Below, one piece after another: positions 1 through 7,659 of a stretch of 13,933 nt of DNA; position 1 is the stretch's first letter, and the number at the start of each line of letters is the position of its first letter. The DNA comes from DASVAL01 sp035649575. GTDB lineage: Bacteria; Planctomycetota; UBA1135; UBA2386. Where the stretch lies: the NCBI GenBank assembly GCA_035649575.1, contig DASRJH010000255.1, positions 1 to 13,933 on the forward strand, given 5' to 3'. The notes under the pieces are model-generated. The model worked only from the letters and a program-made list of their open reading frames with translations. It searched no databases and was not told where the DNA came from. Both the position numbers and the translations under genes were made by a program.

Positions 1-1173
1 CCGGTCCGCCTGCGCGACGCGAGCCAGAAGGCCCTCGACGGCGGCGCGCTCGACTCCGACGAAGCGCTGCTGCTCTACCGCGGCCTCGACCAGCCGTCGC
101 TCGGCATGCTCGCGAACGACGTTCGACTGCGGCTGCACAAAGCACACGACGACGGCAAGGTGCGCGTGACCTACATCGTCGATCGCAACATCAACCCGAC
201 GAACGTCTGCGTCACCGACTGCGGCTTCTGCGCATTCTACCGTTCGCCCGACGCGGCCGATGCCTACGTGCTCACGCGCGAGACGATCTACCAGAAGGTC
301 GACGAGCTGATCCAGAAGGGCGGCATCCAGGTGCTGATGCAGGGTGGCCATCATCCGCGGCTCAAGACCGATTGGTTCGCGGCGCTGTTCAAAGACCTCA
401 AGACGCGTTACCCGCAGGTCTGGATCCACGGCATGAGCCCTCCCGAGATCACGCACTTGAGCAAGCTCGAGAAGCGCCCCGTGCGCGACGTGCTCGTCGA
501 CCTCAAAGCCGCGGGCCTCGACTCGATCCCCGGCGGCGGCGCCGAGATCCTGGTGCCGCGCGTGCGCAAGATCATCGCGCCGAAGAAGGCGACCACGCAG
601 GAATGGCTCGAGGTCATGCGCCAGTGGGCGCTGCTCGGTGGCAAGGGCACCGCGACGATGATGTTCGGCCACGTCGAGACCGACGCCGAGCGCATCGAGC
701 ACATGACGCGCATCCGCGAGCTGCAGGCCGAGACGAACGTGTTCACGGCGTTCATTCCGTGGACCTATCAGCCCGACCACACGCCGCTCGGCGCCGAGCT
801 GCTGCGGGACCGCGGCGGCATGAAAGCAACCGTCGCCGAGTATCTGCGCACGTTGAGCTTGGCACGGCTCTACCTGCAGGGCGTGCCGCACCTGCAATCG
901 AGCTTCGTCACGCAGGGCATGAAGACGTGTCAGATCGGCCTCGGCATGGGCGCCGACGACTTCGGCTCGGCGATGCTCGAAGAGAACGTCGTGAGCTCGG
1001 CCGGCTGCACGCACCCGACCTCGATCCCCGAGATCGAGCGCCACATCAAGGACGCGGGCTACGTGCCGCAGCGGCGCAACATGATGTATGCGCCGGTCGA
1101 GACGCCCGCGACCGACCGGTTCGGCAAGCCGCTCGGACAACAGAAGGCCGTGGTGTCGCAGGTCGAGGCGTAG
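1..1173 (+). CDS. mqnC: Dehypoxanthine futalosine cyclase MqnC (5' partial)
   Basis: Radical-SAM enzyme of the futalosine pathway of menaquinone synthesis. It cyclises dehypoxanthine futalosine to cyclic dehypoxanthine futalosine in the cytoplasm. The frame is open from base 1, so the true start lies upstream; the first in-frame ATG (106) would cut off N-terminal residues that look genuine. The 390 visible residues are already about the family's usual length, so little is missing. The 4Fe-4S/SAM motif CxxxCxxC is at visible residues 70, 74 and 77, inside the MqnC-typical context YIVDRNIN-x-TNVC. Further family signatures are the QGG before the HHP stretch, SPPEI, the GGGAEIL loop and EENVVSSAG near the C terminus. 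Its closest relative in the window is mqnE, about 7.7 kb downstream. A lipoprotein gene begins 4 nt after the stop and is probably cotranscribed. MqnC rather than MqnE is indicated by the YIVDRNIN and SPPEI motifs. Confidence 0.94.
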   Translation, partial: PVRLRDASQKALDGGALDSDEALLLYRGLDQPSLGMLANDVRLRLHKAHDDGKVRVTYIVDRNINPTNVCVTDCGFCAFYRSPDAADAYVLTRETIYQKVDELIQKGGIQVLMQGGHHPRLKTDWFAALFKDLKTRYPQVWIHGMSPPEITHLSKLEKRPVRDVLVDLKAAGLDSIPGGGAEILVPRVRKIIAPKKATTQEWLEVMRQWALLGGKGTATMMFGHVETDAERIEHMTRIRELQAETNVFTAFIPWTYQPDHTPLGAELLRDRGGMKATVAEYLRTLSLARLYLQGVPHLQSSFVTQGMKTCQIGLGMGADDFGSAMLEENVVSSAGCTHPTSIPEIERHIKDAGYVPQRRNMMYAPVETPATDRFGKPLGQQKAVVSQVEA

Positions 1174-1177
1174 CGCG

Positions 1178-1666
1178 ATGCTGCGCTGCGCGACCCTTTC
1201 GGCCGTCCTGTGCCTCTGCAGCTGCACGTACAACTTCCAACTCCATTACACCCGCATGGGGATCGGCGTCGACCCAGCGGCCGACGCGATCGATGCGGCG
1301 TGGCGCGATCACATCGAAGCCGCGCAGCGCAAGGACCTGCCCGCGGTGTGCGCCATCTACACCGACGACGTGGTCTACGCCGTCGTTGGGCAGCCGTTGG
1401 TGCGCGGCAAGGCCGAGATCGAGGCGATGGAGAAGGCCTCGCTGGCCGCAGCCGACGTCGCCAACGCGATCCATGCAACCTGGGCGCTGCACGTCGACGG
1501 CGACGTCGCACACGAGATCGGCAGCGTCAGCGGCGAGGTCACCCCAAAGGACGGCCCGGTGCGATGGGTCATGTTCCACTACGTCGCGGCCTGGCACCGC
1601 GGCCCCGGCGATTCCTGGCGCATCGCACATCTCGTGGGACACATGGAAGCGGACAAGGCGCAGTAG
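1178..1666 (+). CDS. Putative lipoprotein with SnoaL/DUF4440-like (NTF2-fold) domain
   Basis: Protein of 162 residues. The N terminus is hydrophobic and ends in a plausible lipobox L13-C14-S15-C16, which predicts export and lipidation at Cys16. Residues 35-160 resemble the SnoaL/DUF4440 branch of NTF2-like folds: an N-terminal helix of the form W-x-x-H-x-x-A, then D-L-x-x-x-x-x-I-Y-T-D-D, then G-x-x-x-x-x-G-K-x-x-I, and C-terminal beta strands with W-R-I-x-H. Such proteins are small ligand-binding or enzymatic folds and the role here is unknown. The ATG lies 4 nt after the mqnC stop, with a weak GAGG at 1165-1168 inside the mqnC end, which suggests translational coupling. A longer in-frame reading from 1088 would lie inside mqnC and was rejected because the lipobox start is better. 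The fold assignment is by pattern, not by search. Confidence 0.72.
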   Translation: MLRCATLSAVLCLCSCTYNFQLHYTRMGIGVDPAADAIDAAWRDHIEAAQRKDLPAVCAIYTDDVVYAVVGQPLVRGKAEIEAMEKASLAAADVANAIHATWALHVDGDVAHEIGSVSGEVTPKDGPVRWVMFHYVAAWHRGPGDSWRIAHLVGHMEADKAQ

Positions 1667-1743
1667 CCGGCAAGCGCCTTCACGCGCGCGTCGATCCACA
1701 CCGCGTTCGCTTCGCCTTCACCATGGCCTCGTAGCCTCCGCGA

Positions 1744-3363
1744 TCAGACCCGTCGCACGACCAACACCGAGAGGTCGTCCGAGACCGGCGTGCCGCGCCG
1801 GAACACCTCGACAGCCTGCTGCACGCCGGCCACGAGCTGCGAGGCCGAGGCGCCGCGCAGGTCCGACAGCACGTGTTCGAGCCGCGCCTGACCGAACAGC
1901 TCACGCCCCGGTCCCTCGCATTCGACGATGCCGTCCGTGTAGAACGCGACGGCGTCCCCCTTCTGCATGCGGATCTCGCCGGCTTCGTAGCTCGCGTCCG
2001 CATCGAGGCCCAGCGCCATGCCTGACAAGACCGGGCACGCCACGCCGTCGCGATGCACGTGCAGCGGCAGGCAGTGCCCCGCATTGACGAAGCACAGCGT
2101 GCCATCCGCCTCGAGCACGGCCGCGACCATCGTGATGAACTTGCCGACCTGCGCGAGCCGGCAGTGCACACGGTTCACGCGTTCGACGACTTCGCCGAGC
2201 GGACGATCCTGGCCGATCTCCGCGGCGAGCGCGCCTTGCAGCGCGGCCGCGAGCAGCGAGGCCGCGATGCCCTTGCCGGCCACGTCGGCGACGACGAGCG
2301 CCTGCCGGCCCCGGCCGAGGTCGAACTGGTCGACGTAGTCGCCGCCGAGCTCGTTGCAGGGCACGCACACGCCCGCGACCTCGAACGCAGCCGTCGACTG
2401 GAACTGCTCGGGGATCAGCGCGGCCTGCACCTCGCGCGCCATCTCGACCTCCTGGTCCATGCGCCGCTTGTCCTCGGCTTCGCGCAACAGGCGCGCGTTC
2501 TCGATCACGGACGACGCGTCCTGCGCGAGCCGTTCGAGGATGTTCATGTCGAACTGGTCGAACCCGCCGCGGCGACGGCGGCTGTCGAGGTAGAGCACGC
2601 CGATCACCACACCACCCGGCGTGCCCGCATCGCTGCGCACGATCGGCAACGTGACGGCGGAGAGCAGCTCGAGCGACACGATGCTCGCCTGCTGCGCGAG
2701 ATCGACGTCCTCGGTCAGGTCGGCGATCACGCACGGCTTGCCCTGTTCGATCGACTTGCGCACGAGGGTCTCGCTGGCCTTCACGCCCTCCTTCGGCAGC
2801 GTGAGGCCGCCGATGGCGCGCGCGACACGCGTCTCGAGCGAGTCGTCGGGGCGCCGCAGGATCAGCATGCCGCGCTCGGCTCCGGTCACTTCGATCGCGA
2901 GGTCCACGACGTCCACAAGCACTTCCTCGAGCGTGAATCCGCCGCCGAGCTTGCGGCTGAACTCGAAGAACCTGGCCAACCGCGCCAAGCCGCTCTTCGA
3001 GGCGTCCGGAGGCACGCGCGTGACGATCCTCGCTTCCGCGGCGAGCCCGAGCGTGACCGGTGCGCGGAACGTCATGCGCACCGGGGACTCGGTTCCGAGC
3101 TCGATGACGTCGCCATCGGCGAGCGCGTGCCGCTCGACCTTGTTGCCGTTGACGAGCACGCCGGCGCGGCTGCCCACGTCGACCACGTGGAAGCCGCCGC
3201 TCTCGAAGCGGATTTCCGCGTGTTGCTTCGAGATGTGCCCGTCGGGAACGTAGACGTCGCTCTCCTTGGCGCGCCCGATGCGAAGAGCGGTCGGTCCGAG
3301 CGCGCAGCTGCGCGATGGGGATCCTGATTGCTCGATCTCGAGCAGCGCATGGGGAGCGGACAT
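1744..3363 (-). CDS. FHA-GAF-PP2C (RsbU/SpoIIE-type) serine/threonine phosphatase
   Basis: Cytoplasmic signalling protein of 539 residues. Residues about 8-100 form an FHA phosphothreonine-binding domain, with the G30-R31, S35-D36, S45-x-x-H48 and V71-N72-G73 signature. Residues about 125-295 form a GAF sensor domain (A-E-R-G-M-L-I-L; V-I-G-V-L-Y-L-D). A charged helix (295-320), carrying the E-x-x-x-A-R-E-V-Q-x-x-L-I-P linker typical of RsbU-like proteins, leads into a PP2C domain. Its metal-site residues are present: G340-G341-D342, A359-D360-V361-x-G-K-G, N427-A-G-H430, T476-D477-G478 and D529-D530. It should therefore be active and would usually dephosphorylate an anti-sigma-factor antagonist. 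No antagonist, anti-sigma or kinase gene is in the window, so the target is unknown. The start MSAPHALLE was chosen because FHA begins directly after it; the open frame continues upstream but is Arg/Pro-rich shadow. No Shine-Dalgarno is visible. It diverges from the modular protein gene at 3486. Confidence 0.93.
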   Translation of the reverse strand: MSAPHALLEIEQSGSPSRSCALGPTALRIGRAKESDVYVPDGHISKQHAEIRFESGGFHVVDVGSRAGVLVNGNKVERHALADGDVIELGTESPVRMTFRAPVTLGLAAEARIVTRVPPDASKSGLARLARFFEFSRKLGGGFTLEEVLVDVVDLAIEVTGAERGMLILRRPDDSLETRVARAIGGLTLPKEGVKASETLVRKSIEQGKPCVIADLTEDVDLAQQASIVSLELLSAVTLPIVRSDAGTPGGVVIGVLYLDSRRRRGGFDQFDMNILERLAQDASSVIENARLLREAEDKRRMDQEVEMAREVQAALIPEQFQSTAAFEVAGVCVPCNELGGDYVDQFDLGRGRQALVVADVAGKGIAASLLAAALQGALAAEIGQDRPLGEVVERVNRVHCRLAQVGKFITMVAAVLEADGTLCFVNAGHCLPLHVHRDGVACPVLSGMALGLDADASYEAGEIRMQKGDAVAFYTDGIVECEGPGRELFGQARLEHVLSDLRGASASQLVAGVQQAVEVFRRGTPVSDDLSVLVVRRV

Positions 3364-3426
3364 GGCGCGCAGGATGCTCGGGGCAAGGCGCACGGCGGTC
3401 AAGGCGGCGGTCGCACCGGGCCTGCC

Positions 3427-3548
3427 GTGTCGAAAAGTGGCCGCATGGCTTGACGGTCGCGGCACAGCCGGGCACCAAGGAGTCCATGCGCGCAAGCCAT
3501 GCCCTCGCCGCGGTGTTCGTGGTCCTGATGGCTCTCGTGCTCTGGCTC
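3427..3548 (+). repeat. Duplicated leader plus anchor-coding block, copy A
   Basis: This block covers about 59 bp of non-coding leader, the ribosome-binding site, the start codon and the first 21 codons of the upstream modular protein. It matches 5550-5670 with 8 substitutions and one 1-bp indel over 122 columns. Both copies share TTGACG (3450-3455 here), which could be a -35 element, but no convincing -10 follows. The position, 36 nt before the ATG, would leave almost no 5' leader. AAGGAG at 3477-3482 is only 3 nt from the ATG. The conservation runs across the non-coding/coding boundary, which points to recent duplication, gene conversion or shared regulation. Confidence 0.9.
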
Positions 3549-5513
3549 TCCGGTGGTCGCGAGCCGGCTCCGGACTCGGGGCCAATGCAGCCGGGGCCCG
3601 CGGCCGCCGCAGCGGTCGAGACGTCGGCGAACAGGCTGCCGGGGAACGGGCGGTCGCTGGTCGGCGATACCGGCGAGTCCACAGCACCCACCGCGCCATC
3701 CGCGCCATCCGCGGCCCCGAGCATCACTGGCAACCTGCACATCGTCGTGCACAACGAACGCGGCGACGCGCTCCCGGGCTGTTCGGTGAGTGCGGCGGAG
3801 CACGAAGCGATCACGGACGCGACGGGTTCCGTCACCTTCACGGTCAAGGCAGGCCGCACGTTCGTCGTGGTCGCCCCGCCCAAGGGCAGCGTATTGCGCG
3901 CCCGCAACGGCTGGCAATCCGTGCGCGGGGGCTCGACGACCGAACTGACGATCGAGTTGGCCCCCGATGCGAACGTGCTCTTCTGGGCCCAGCTCCTCGC
4001 CGCCGAGAACGGCCGTCCGCTGCCCAACGTCGAAGTGCGCGTGCAGCCCGGCGACACGCTGGTGCGCAGCGATGCCGAAGGATGCGTGCAGGTTGCGATG
4101 GCCGGCGACAAGACCTGGCTCGACACGCACGTCGCCGGACGTTGTCTGTGTCGCATTCTGCCGGAGCCCGGCCATGAGACACGCGCAGCAGCTCTGCGCG
4201 TTCCGCTCGCAACCGGGTCCACGCTGTCCGTGCACGTCGTCGACAGCGCAGAGGCCGCCGTGACCGACGTCGCCATCGAGCTGCGGCTCGAGCCCTGGGA
4301 GTTCCAGTGCCCACAGGCCGCCCGCTTCCGTGGCACCGCGTTCGTCTTTCGGGCCTCGAGTGATCTCGGCGGACGGCTCTCCTTCGCGGACGTGCCGATA
4401 GGCGTCACGCTCGAAGTGCGCGCGAAGGCACCTGCCTCGTTCGCTGCCGTCACTCCGCAACGGTGGGTCCTCACGGCCGCGCACGAGGAACGCACCATCG
4501 TGCTCGTTCCCGCGGCTTCGGTGTCTGGCCGAGTCGTCGATGACTCGGGAGTACCCGTCGCCGGCGTCACCGTGCAGGCCACCGCGTCCGACGGACCCAC
4601 CATGCCCCGTGTGCCCGGCCCAGCGGAAGAGGCACATCGCGCGAAGACTGCCGGCGAGGGCACGTTCCGGCTCTCTGGCCTCGGCGCCGGCCGCTGGTGG
4701 ATCGGCATCCCGTACGGGGGCAAGCACCAACCCACGAGCGTGGCAGTCGAAGTGTCCACCGGCGGCACCGTCGAAGTCGAACTGCGCGCGATCGCCGGAC
4801 TACCGGTCGCTGGGCGCGCGTTTGCTCCCGACGGCAGTCCGGCCAGCGGCGTGCCGCTCGAGGTGCTGATCGACGACGAGTTCGTCGCCGGCGCCAGGAC
4901 CGACGCCGAGGGGCGCTTCCGCTTCGCCGACCTGCCAGCCGGGACGTGCAAGTTGCGCAGCGATTCGTTCGAGACGGACCTCGGCCTGCCCGAACCCGTG
5001 ACGGTGGCAGTTGGCAACGAACAGGTCGAGCTGCGTCTGCTCGCCGTGAACGGCAGCATCTCGGGCCGCACGATGGGCAGCAGCGACGTGTGGGTCACGG
5101 CCATTCGCCGCGACGACGGCAGCGTGCTCGGGATGCGCTGCGAGCTCGACGGCTCGTTCTTCTACCGCGGGATGCAGGCCGGCACGTGGGACGTGACGGC
5201 GATGGATCGCACGGGCCGTGCAGCTTGTCAGGCGGGCGTGCAAGTTCTGCCTGGCCGCGAGACCACGGGCGTGCTGCTCATGCTGGAGCCCGCAGCCATG
5301 CTCGCTCCCAAGCATGGCAAAGCCGACGAGTTCGTCGTGCGCAACGGTGAACACGTGGCCTGGATGGACAACCTCGAGCGAGGAGTGGCCGGTGAAGCGC
5401 GCGTGCCACCCGGGACGTGGACGGTGGTCTTCCTACTGCGAGGCAAGGAACTGAGCCGGCGAGAGGTCACGGTGCAGGCGGGGCAGGAGCTCGTCGTCGA
5501 CGGCGACCGCTGA
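3486..5513 (+). CDS. Membrane-anchored modular protein with carboxypeptidase-regulatory-like repeats (paralogue 1)
   Basis: Protein of 675 residues with an N-terminal hydrophobic segment (about 7-23) acting as signal anchor or signal peptide, so the body is extracytoplasmic. Residues 25-80 are an Ala/Pro/Ser-rich linker. Then follow about six or seven beta-sandwich modules, near 81-160, 165-240, 244-342, 346-434, 440-518, 524-600 and 601-675. Modules 4 and 5 show the carboxypeptidase-regulatory-like signature most clearly: S-G-R-V-V-D-D-S-G-x-P-V-A-G-V-T-V, then T-x-G-x-G-x-F-R-L-x-G-L-G-A-G. No catalytic motif or sortase signal is seen. Such modules usually mediate surface adhesion or scaffold assembly; a specific function cannot be assigned. 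The ATG is supported by AAGGAG 3 nt upstream and by the conserved anchor in the paralogue. It diverges from the FHA-GAF-PP2C gene and is followed 94 bp later by its paralogue. Confidence 0.88.
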   Translation: MRASHALAAVFVVLMALVLWLSGGREPAPDSGPMQPGPAAAAAVETSANRLPGNGRSLVGDTGESTAPTAPSAPSAAPSITGNLHIVVHNERGDALPGCSVSAAEHEAITDATGSVTFTVKAGRTFVVVAPPKGSVLRARNGWQSVRGGSTTELTIELAPDANVLFWAQLLAAENGRPLPNVEVRVQPGDTLVRSDAEGCVQVAMAGDKTWLDTHVAGRCLCRILPEPGHETRAAALRVPLATGSTLSVHVVDSAEAAVTDVAIELRLEPWEFQCPQAARFRGTAFVFRASSDLGGRLSFADVPIGVTLEVRAKAPASFAAVTPQRWVLTAAHEERTIVLVPAASVSGRVVDDSGVPVAGVTVQATASDGPTMPRVPGPAEEAHRAKTAGEGTFRLSGLGAGRWWIGIPYGGKHQPTSVAVEVSTGGTVEVELRAIAGLPVAGRAFAPDGSPASGVPLEVLIDDEFVAGARTDAEGRFRFADLPAGTCKLRSDSFETDLGLPEPVTVAVGNEQVELRLLAVNGSISGRTMGSSDVWVTAIRRDDGSVLGMRCELDGSFFYRGMQAGTWDVTAMDRTGRAACQAGVQVLPGRETTGVLLMLEPAAMLAPKHGKADEFVVRNGEHVAWMDNLERGVAGEARVPPGTWTVVFLLRGKELSRREVTVQAGQELVVDGDR

Positions 5514-5549
5514 GCAGGGCCGAAACGAGTCCATCGCGATGCGTCCGAC

Positions 5550-5670
5550 GTGTCGCAAAGTGGCCGCGCGGCTTGACGGCTACGGCACAGCCGGGCACCA
5601 AGGAGCCATGCGCGCAAGCCATGCCCTCGCCGCGGTGTTCGTGGTGCTGATGGCGCTCGTGCTCTGGCTC
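5550..5670 (+). repeat. Duplicated leader plus anchor-coding block, copy B
   Basis: Second copy of the block at 3427-3548, immediately upstream of and into the second modular protein gene. It has one base fewer between the AAGGAG and the ATG, leaving a spacing of only 2 nt. The TTGACG element is at 5573-5578. The rest of the two genes is much less similar at the DNA level apart from short identical patches, for example 49 identical bases at 3729-3777 and 5833-5881. Confidence 0.9.
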
Positions 5671-7617
5671 GGCAGTGGCGGCGAACCGCCTCCGAACCTC
5701 GGACCAACCCAGCCGAAGGCGCCCGCGGAACCCGCAGCAGTCGAGACGTCGGGCAACAAGCGGTCGCTCGTCGAGGACGCCGGCGAGCCCGCCGCGCCAT
5801 CTGCGGACTCGAGTCAACCACCGCGCGTGACGGGCAACCTGCACATCGTCGTGCACAACGAACGCGGCGACGCGCTCCCGGCTTGCGCAGTCAGTGCAGC
5901 GGAGCACGAGGGGCGCACGGACGCGACAGGCAGTGTCACCTTCACGGTCGCCGCAGGCCGCACGTTCGTCGCGGTCGAGCCACCGGCCGGCAGCCCGTTG
6001 CGCGGCCGCAGCGGCTGGCAGACCGTGCGCGCGGGCTCGACGACCGAACTGACGATCGTGTTGGGGCCGGTCGGCAACATGCTGTTCTGGGCGCAGCTCG
6101 TCGCCGCCGAGGACGGCCGCGCGCTGCCGGGCGTCGAATTGTTCGTGCTGCCGGGCAACACGCTGATGCGCAGCGATGCGGAGGGACTCTTGCAGGTCGT
6201 GATTGCCGACGACAACACCTGGCTCGACGTCCGCTTCGGTGGACGCTGCCAGTGCCGCATCGTGCCGGAAGCGGGCCACGAGACTCGCGCCACGGCGCTG
6301 CGAGTCCCGCTCACGACCGGAGCCACCTTGTCCGTGCAGGTCCTCGACACCGCTGCGGCCCCCGTAGCCGGCGTCGGCGTCGAGCTGCGCCTCAACCCCT
6401 GGCAACTGCAGTTCCCACCGGGATCGCGCGCACGCGGCACGGAGTTCGTCTGGCGGGCCGGGAGCGATCTCGGCGGACGGCTCAGCTTCGCCGATCTCCC
6501 GATCGGCATGACGCTCCACGTGACGACGCGAGCCACGGACTCGTTCGCCGCCCTCGAGGAACAACGCTGGACCCTGACCAACGCGCAGGAGGAACGGATC
6601 ATCACGCTCGCTCGCGCGAGCGGTGTGCATGGCACGGTCACGGATGAATCCGGGGCTGCGGTCGCGGGCGTCACGGTGCAGGCCAATGTGCCCGAAGGTC
6701 CGAGCAGGCCGCGTGCGCTCCGCCACGTGGAGGAATCCCGCCGCACGACGACCGCCAGCGACGGCTCGTTCCGACTCGGCGGACTCGGCGCCGGCCTCTG
6801 GTGGGTCGGCATCTCGTACGGTGACAAATACCAACCGACGAGCGTGTCCGTCGAGGTTCCGACCGCGGGCAGCGTCCAAGTCGCGCTGAAAGCGATCGCG
6901 GGCCTGCCGGTCGCGGGGCGCGCGTTTGCTCCCGACGGCAGTGCTGCCATCGGCGTGCTTCTCGAAGTGGGTATCGACGACAGATTCGTCACCACCGGCC
7001 CAACCGACACCGAGGGGCGCTTCCGTTTCGCCAACCTGCCGGCTGGACCGTGCGAGCTGCGCATTCATGAGGCGTTCACCCACATCGGCTTCGCCGAACC
7101 CGAGACCATCGAAGCCGGCGACGAGAACGTCGAGCTGCGCCTGCAGGCCGTGAATGGCAGTATCTCGGGACGCGCCATCGGCGGCAGCGACGTGCGGATC
7201 ACGGCTTATCGCAGAGACAGCCACAGCGTGCTCGGTGAGGGCTGCGAGCTCGACGGCTCGTTCTTCTACCGCCGGCTGCGCGCCGGCACCTGGGACCTCA
7301 CGGCGATGGATCGCACGGGCCGCGCGGCGTGCGTGGCAGCCGTGCAGGTACTCGTTGGCCGCGAGACGTCGGGCGTGCTGCTCGACCTGCAACCCGCGGC
7401 CAAGATCGCGCCGCGACATGGCAAGGCCGACGAGTTCGTCGTGCGCAACGACGAGCACGTCGCGTGGATCGACAACCTCGAGCGCGGAGTAGCCGGCGAA
7501 GCGCGCGTGCCGCCGGGCACGTGGACCGTTGTGTTCCGACTGGCCGGCAAGGAGCTGAGCCGGCGCGAGGTCACAGTGCAGGCCGGCGAGGAACGCACCG
7601 TCGACGGCGATCGCTGA
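5608..7617 (+). CDS. Membrane-anchored modular protein with carboxypeptidase-regulatory-like repeats (paralogue 2)
   Basis: Protein of 669 residues, colinear with the gene just upstream and clearly homologous along its whole length. The N-terminal hydrophobic anchor (about 7-23) is identical through residue 21. A Pro/Ala-rich linker follows, then the same series of beta-sandwich modules; the best signature is again in the middle (T-D-E-S-G-A-A-V-A-G-V-T-V, then S-D-G-S-F-R-L-G-G-L-G-A-G). Divergence is concentrated in the linker and in module loops, while the closing segment (K-A-D-E-F-V-V-R-N and G-V-A-G-E-A-R-V-P-P-G-T-W-T-V-V) is almost unchanged. Function is unknown and presumably extracytoplasmic, as for paralogue 1. 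The start is the first ATG after AAGGAG, with a very short 2-nt spacing. It converges on the cyclase-repeat gene at 7660, with 42 bp between the two stops. Confidence 0.88.
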   Translation: MRASHALAAVFVVLMALVLWLGSGGEPPPNLGPTQPKAPAEPAAVETSGNKRSLVEDAGEPAAPSADSSQPPRVTGNLHIVVHNERGDALPACAVSAAEHEGRTDATGSVTFTVAAGRTFVAVEPPAGSPLRGRSGWQTVRAGSTTELTIVLGPVGNMLFWAQLVAAEDGRALPGVELFVLPGNTLMRSDAEGLLQVVIADDNTWLDVRFGGRCQCRIVPEAGHETRATALRVPLTTGATLSVQVLDTAAAPVAGVGVELRLNPWQLQFPPGSRARGTEFVWRAGSDLGGRLSFADLPIGMTLHVTTRATDSFAALEEQRWTLTNAQEERIITLARASGVHGTVTDESGAAVAGVTVQANVPEGPSRPRALRHVEESRRTTTASDGSFRLGGLGAGLWWVGISYGDKYQPTSVSVEVPTAGSVQVALKAIAGLPVAGRAFAPDGSAAIGVLLEVGIDDRFVTTGPTDTEGRFRFANLPAGPCELRIHEAFTHIGFAEPETIEAGDENVELRLQAVNGSISGRAIGGSDVRITAYRRDSHSVLGEGCELDGSFFYRRLRAGTWDLTAMDRTGRAACVAAVQVLVGRETSGVLLDLQPAAKIAPRHGKADEFVVRNDEHVAWIDNLERGVAGEARVPPGTWTVVFRLAGKELSRREVTVQAGEERTVDGDR

Positions 7618-7618
7618 A

Positions 7619-7649
7619 CGAGCGGCGCCTTGCAAGCACCGGCCGCTCG
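7619..7649. terminator. Candidate hairpin between convergent genes
   Basis: An 8-bp perfect inverted repeat, CGAGCGGC at 7619-7626 and GCCGCTCG at 7642-7649, with a 15-nt loop. It fills the 42-bp space between the stops of two convergent genes. There is no U-tract on either strand, so it may be a weak or factor-dependent terminator, or chance in GC-rich DNA. Confidence 0.4.
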
Positions 7650-7659
7650 GGGCATGGCG

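Noticed and set aside
372..2087. Plus-strand open frame across mqnC, the lipoprotein and the phosphatase end
   Set aside because: Arg/Ala/Pro-rich shadow that overlaps three recognisable genes.
3450..3478. Sigma-70 promoter based on TTGACG
   Set aside because: There is no acceptable -10 at 16-18 bp, and the implied start of transcription would lie at the start codon. It is mentioned only as part of the conserved leader.
3364..3708. N-terminal extension of the phosphatase by 115 residues
   Set aside because: Arg/Pro/Ala-rich, antisense to the neighbouring modular gene and its leader. The FHA domain begins right after the chosen start.
1901..5104. Very long minus-strand open frame (1067 codons) spanning the phosphatase and the first modular gene
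   Set aside because: It is Ser/Arg/Thr/Pro-rich without domains, and it overlaps two well-supported genes in other frames. It is an artefact of high GC content.
5467..7635. Long minus-strand open frame opposite the second modular gene
   Set aside because: It is His/Arg/Asp/Glu-rich with no domain or signal. It mirrors the codon pattern of the real plus-strand gene, and similar antisense frames lie opposite the first paralogue.
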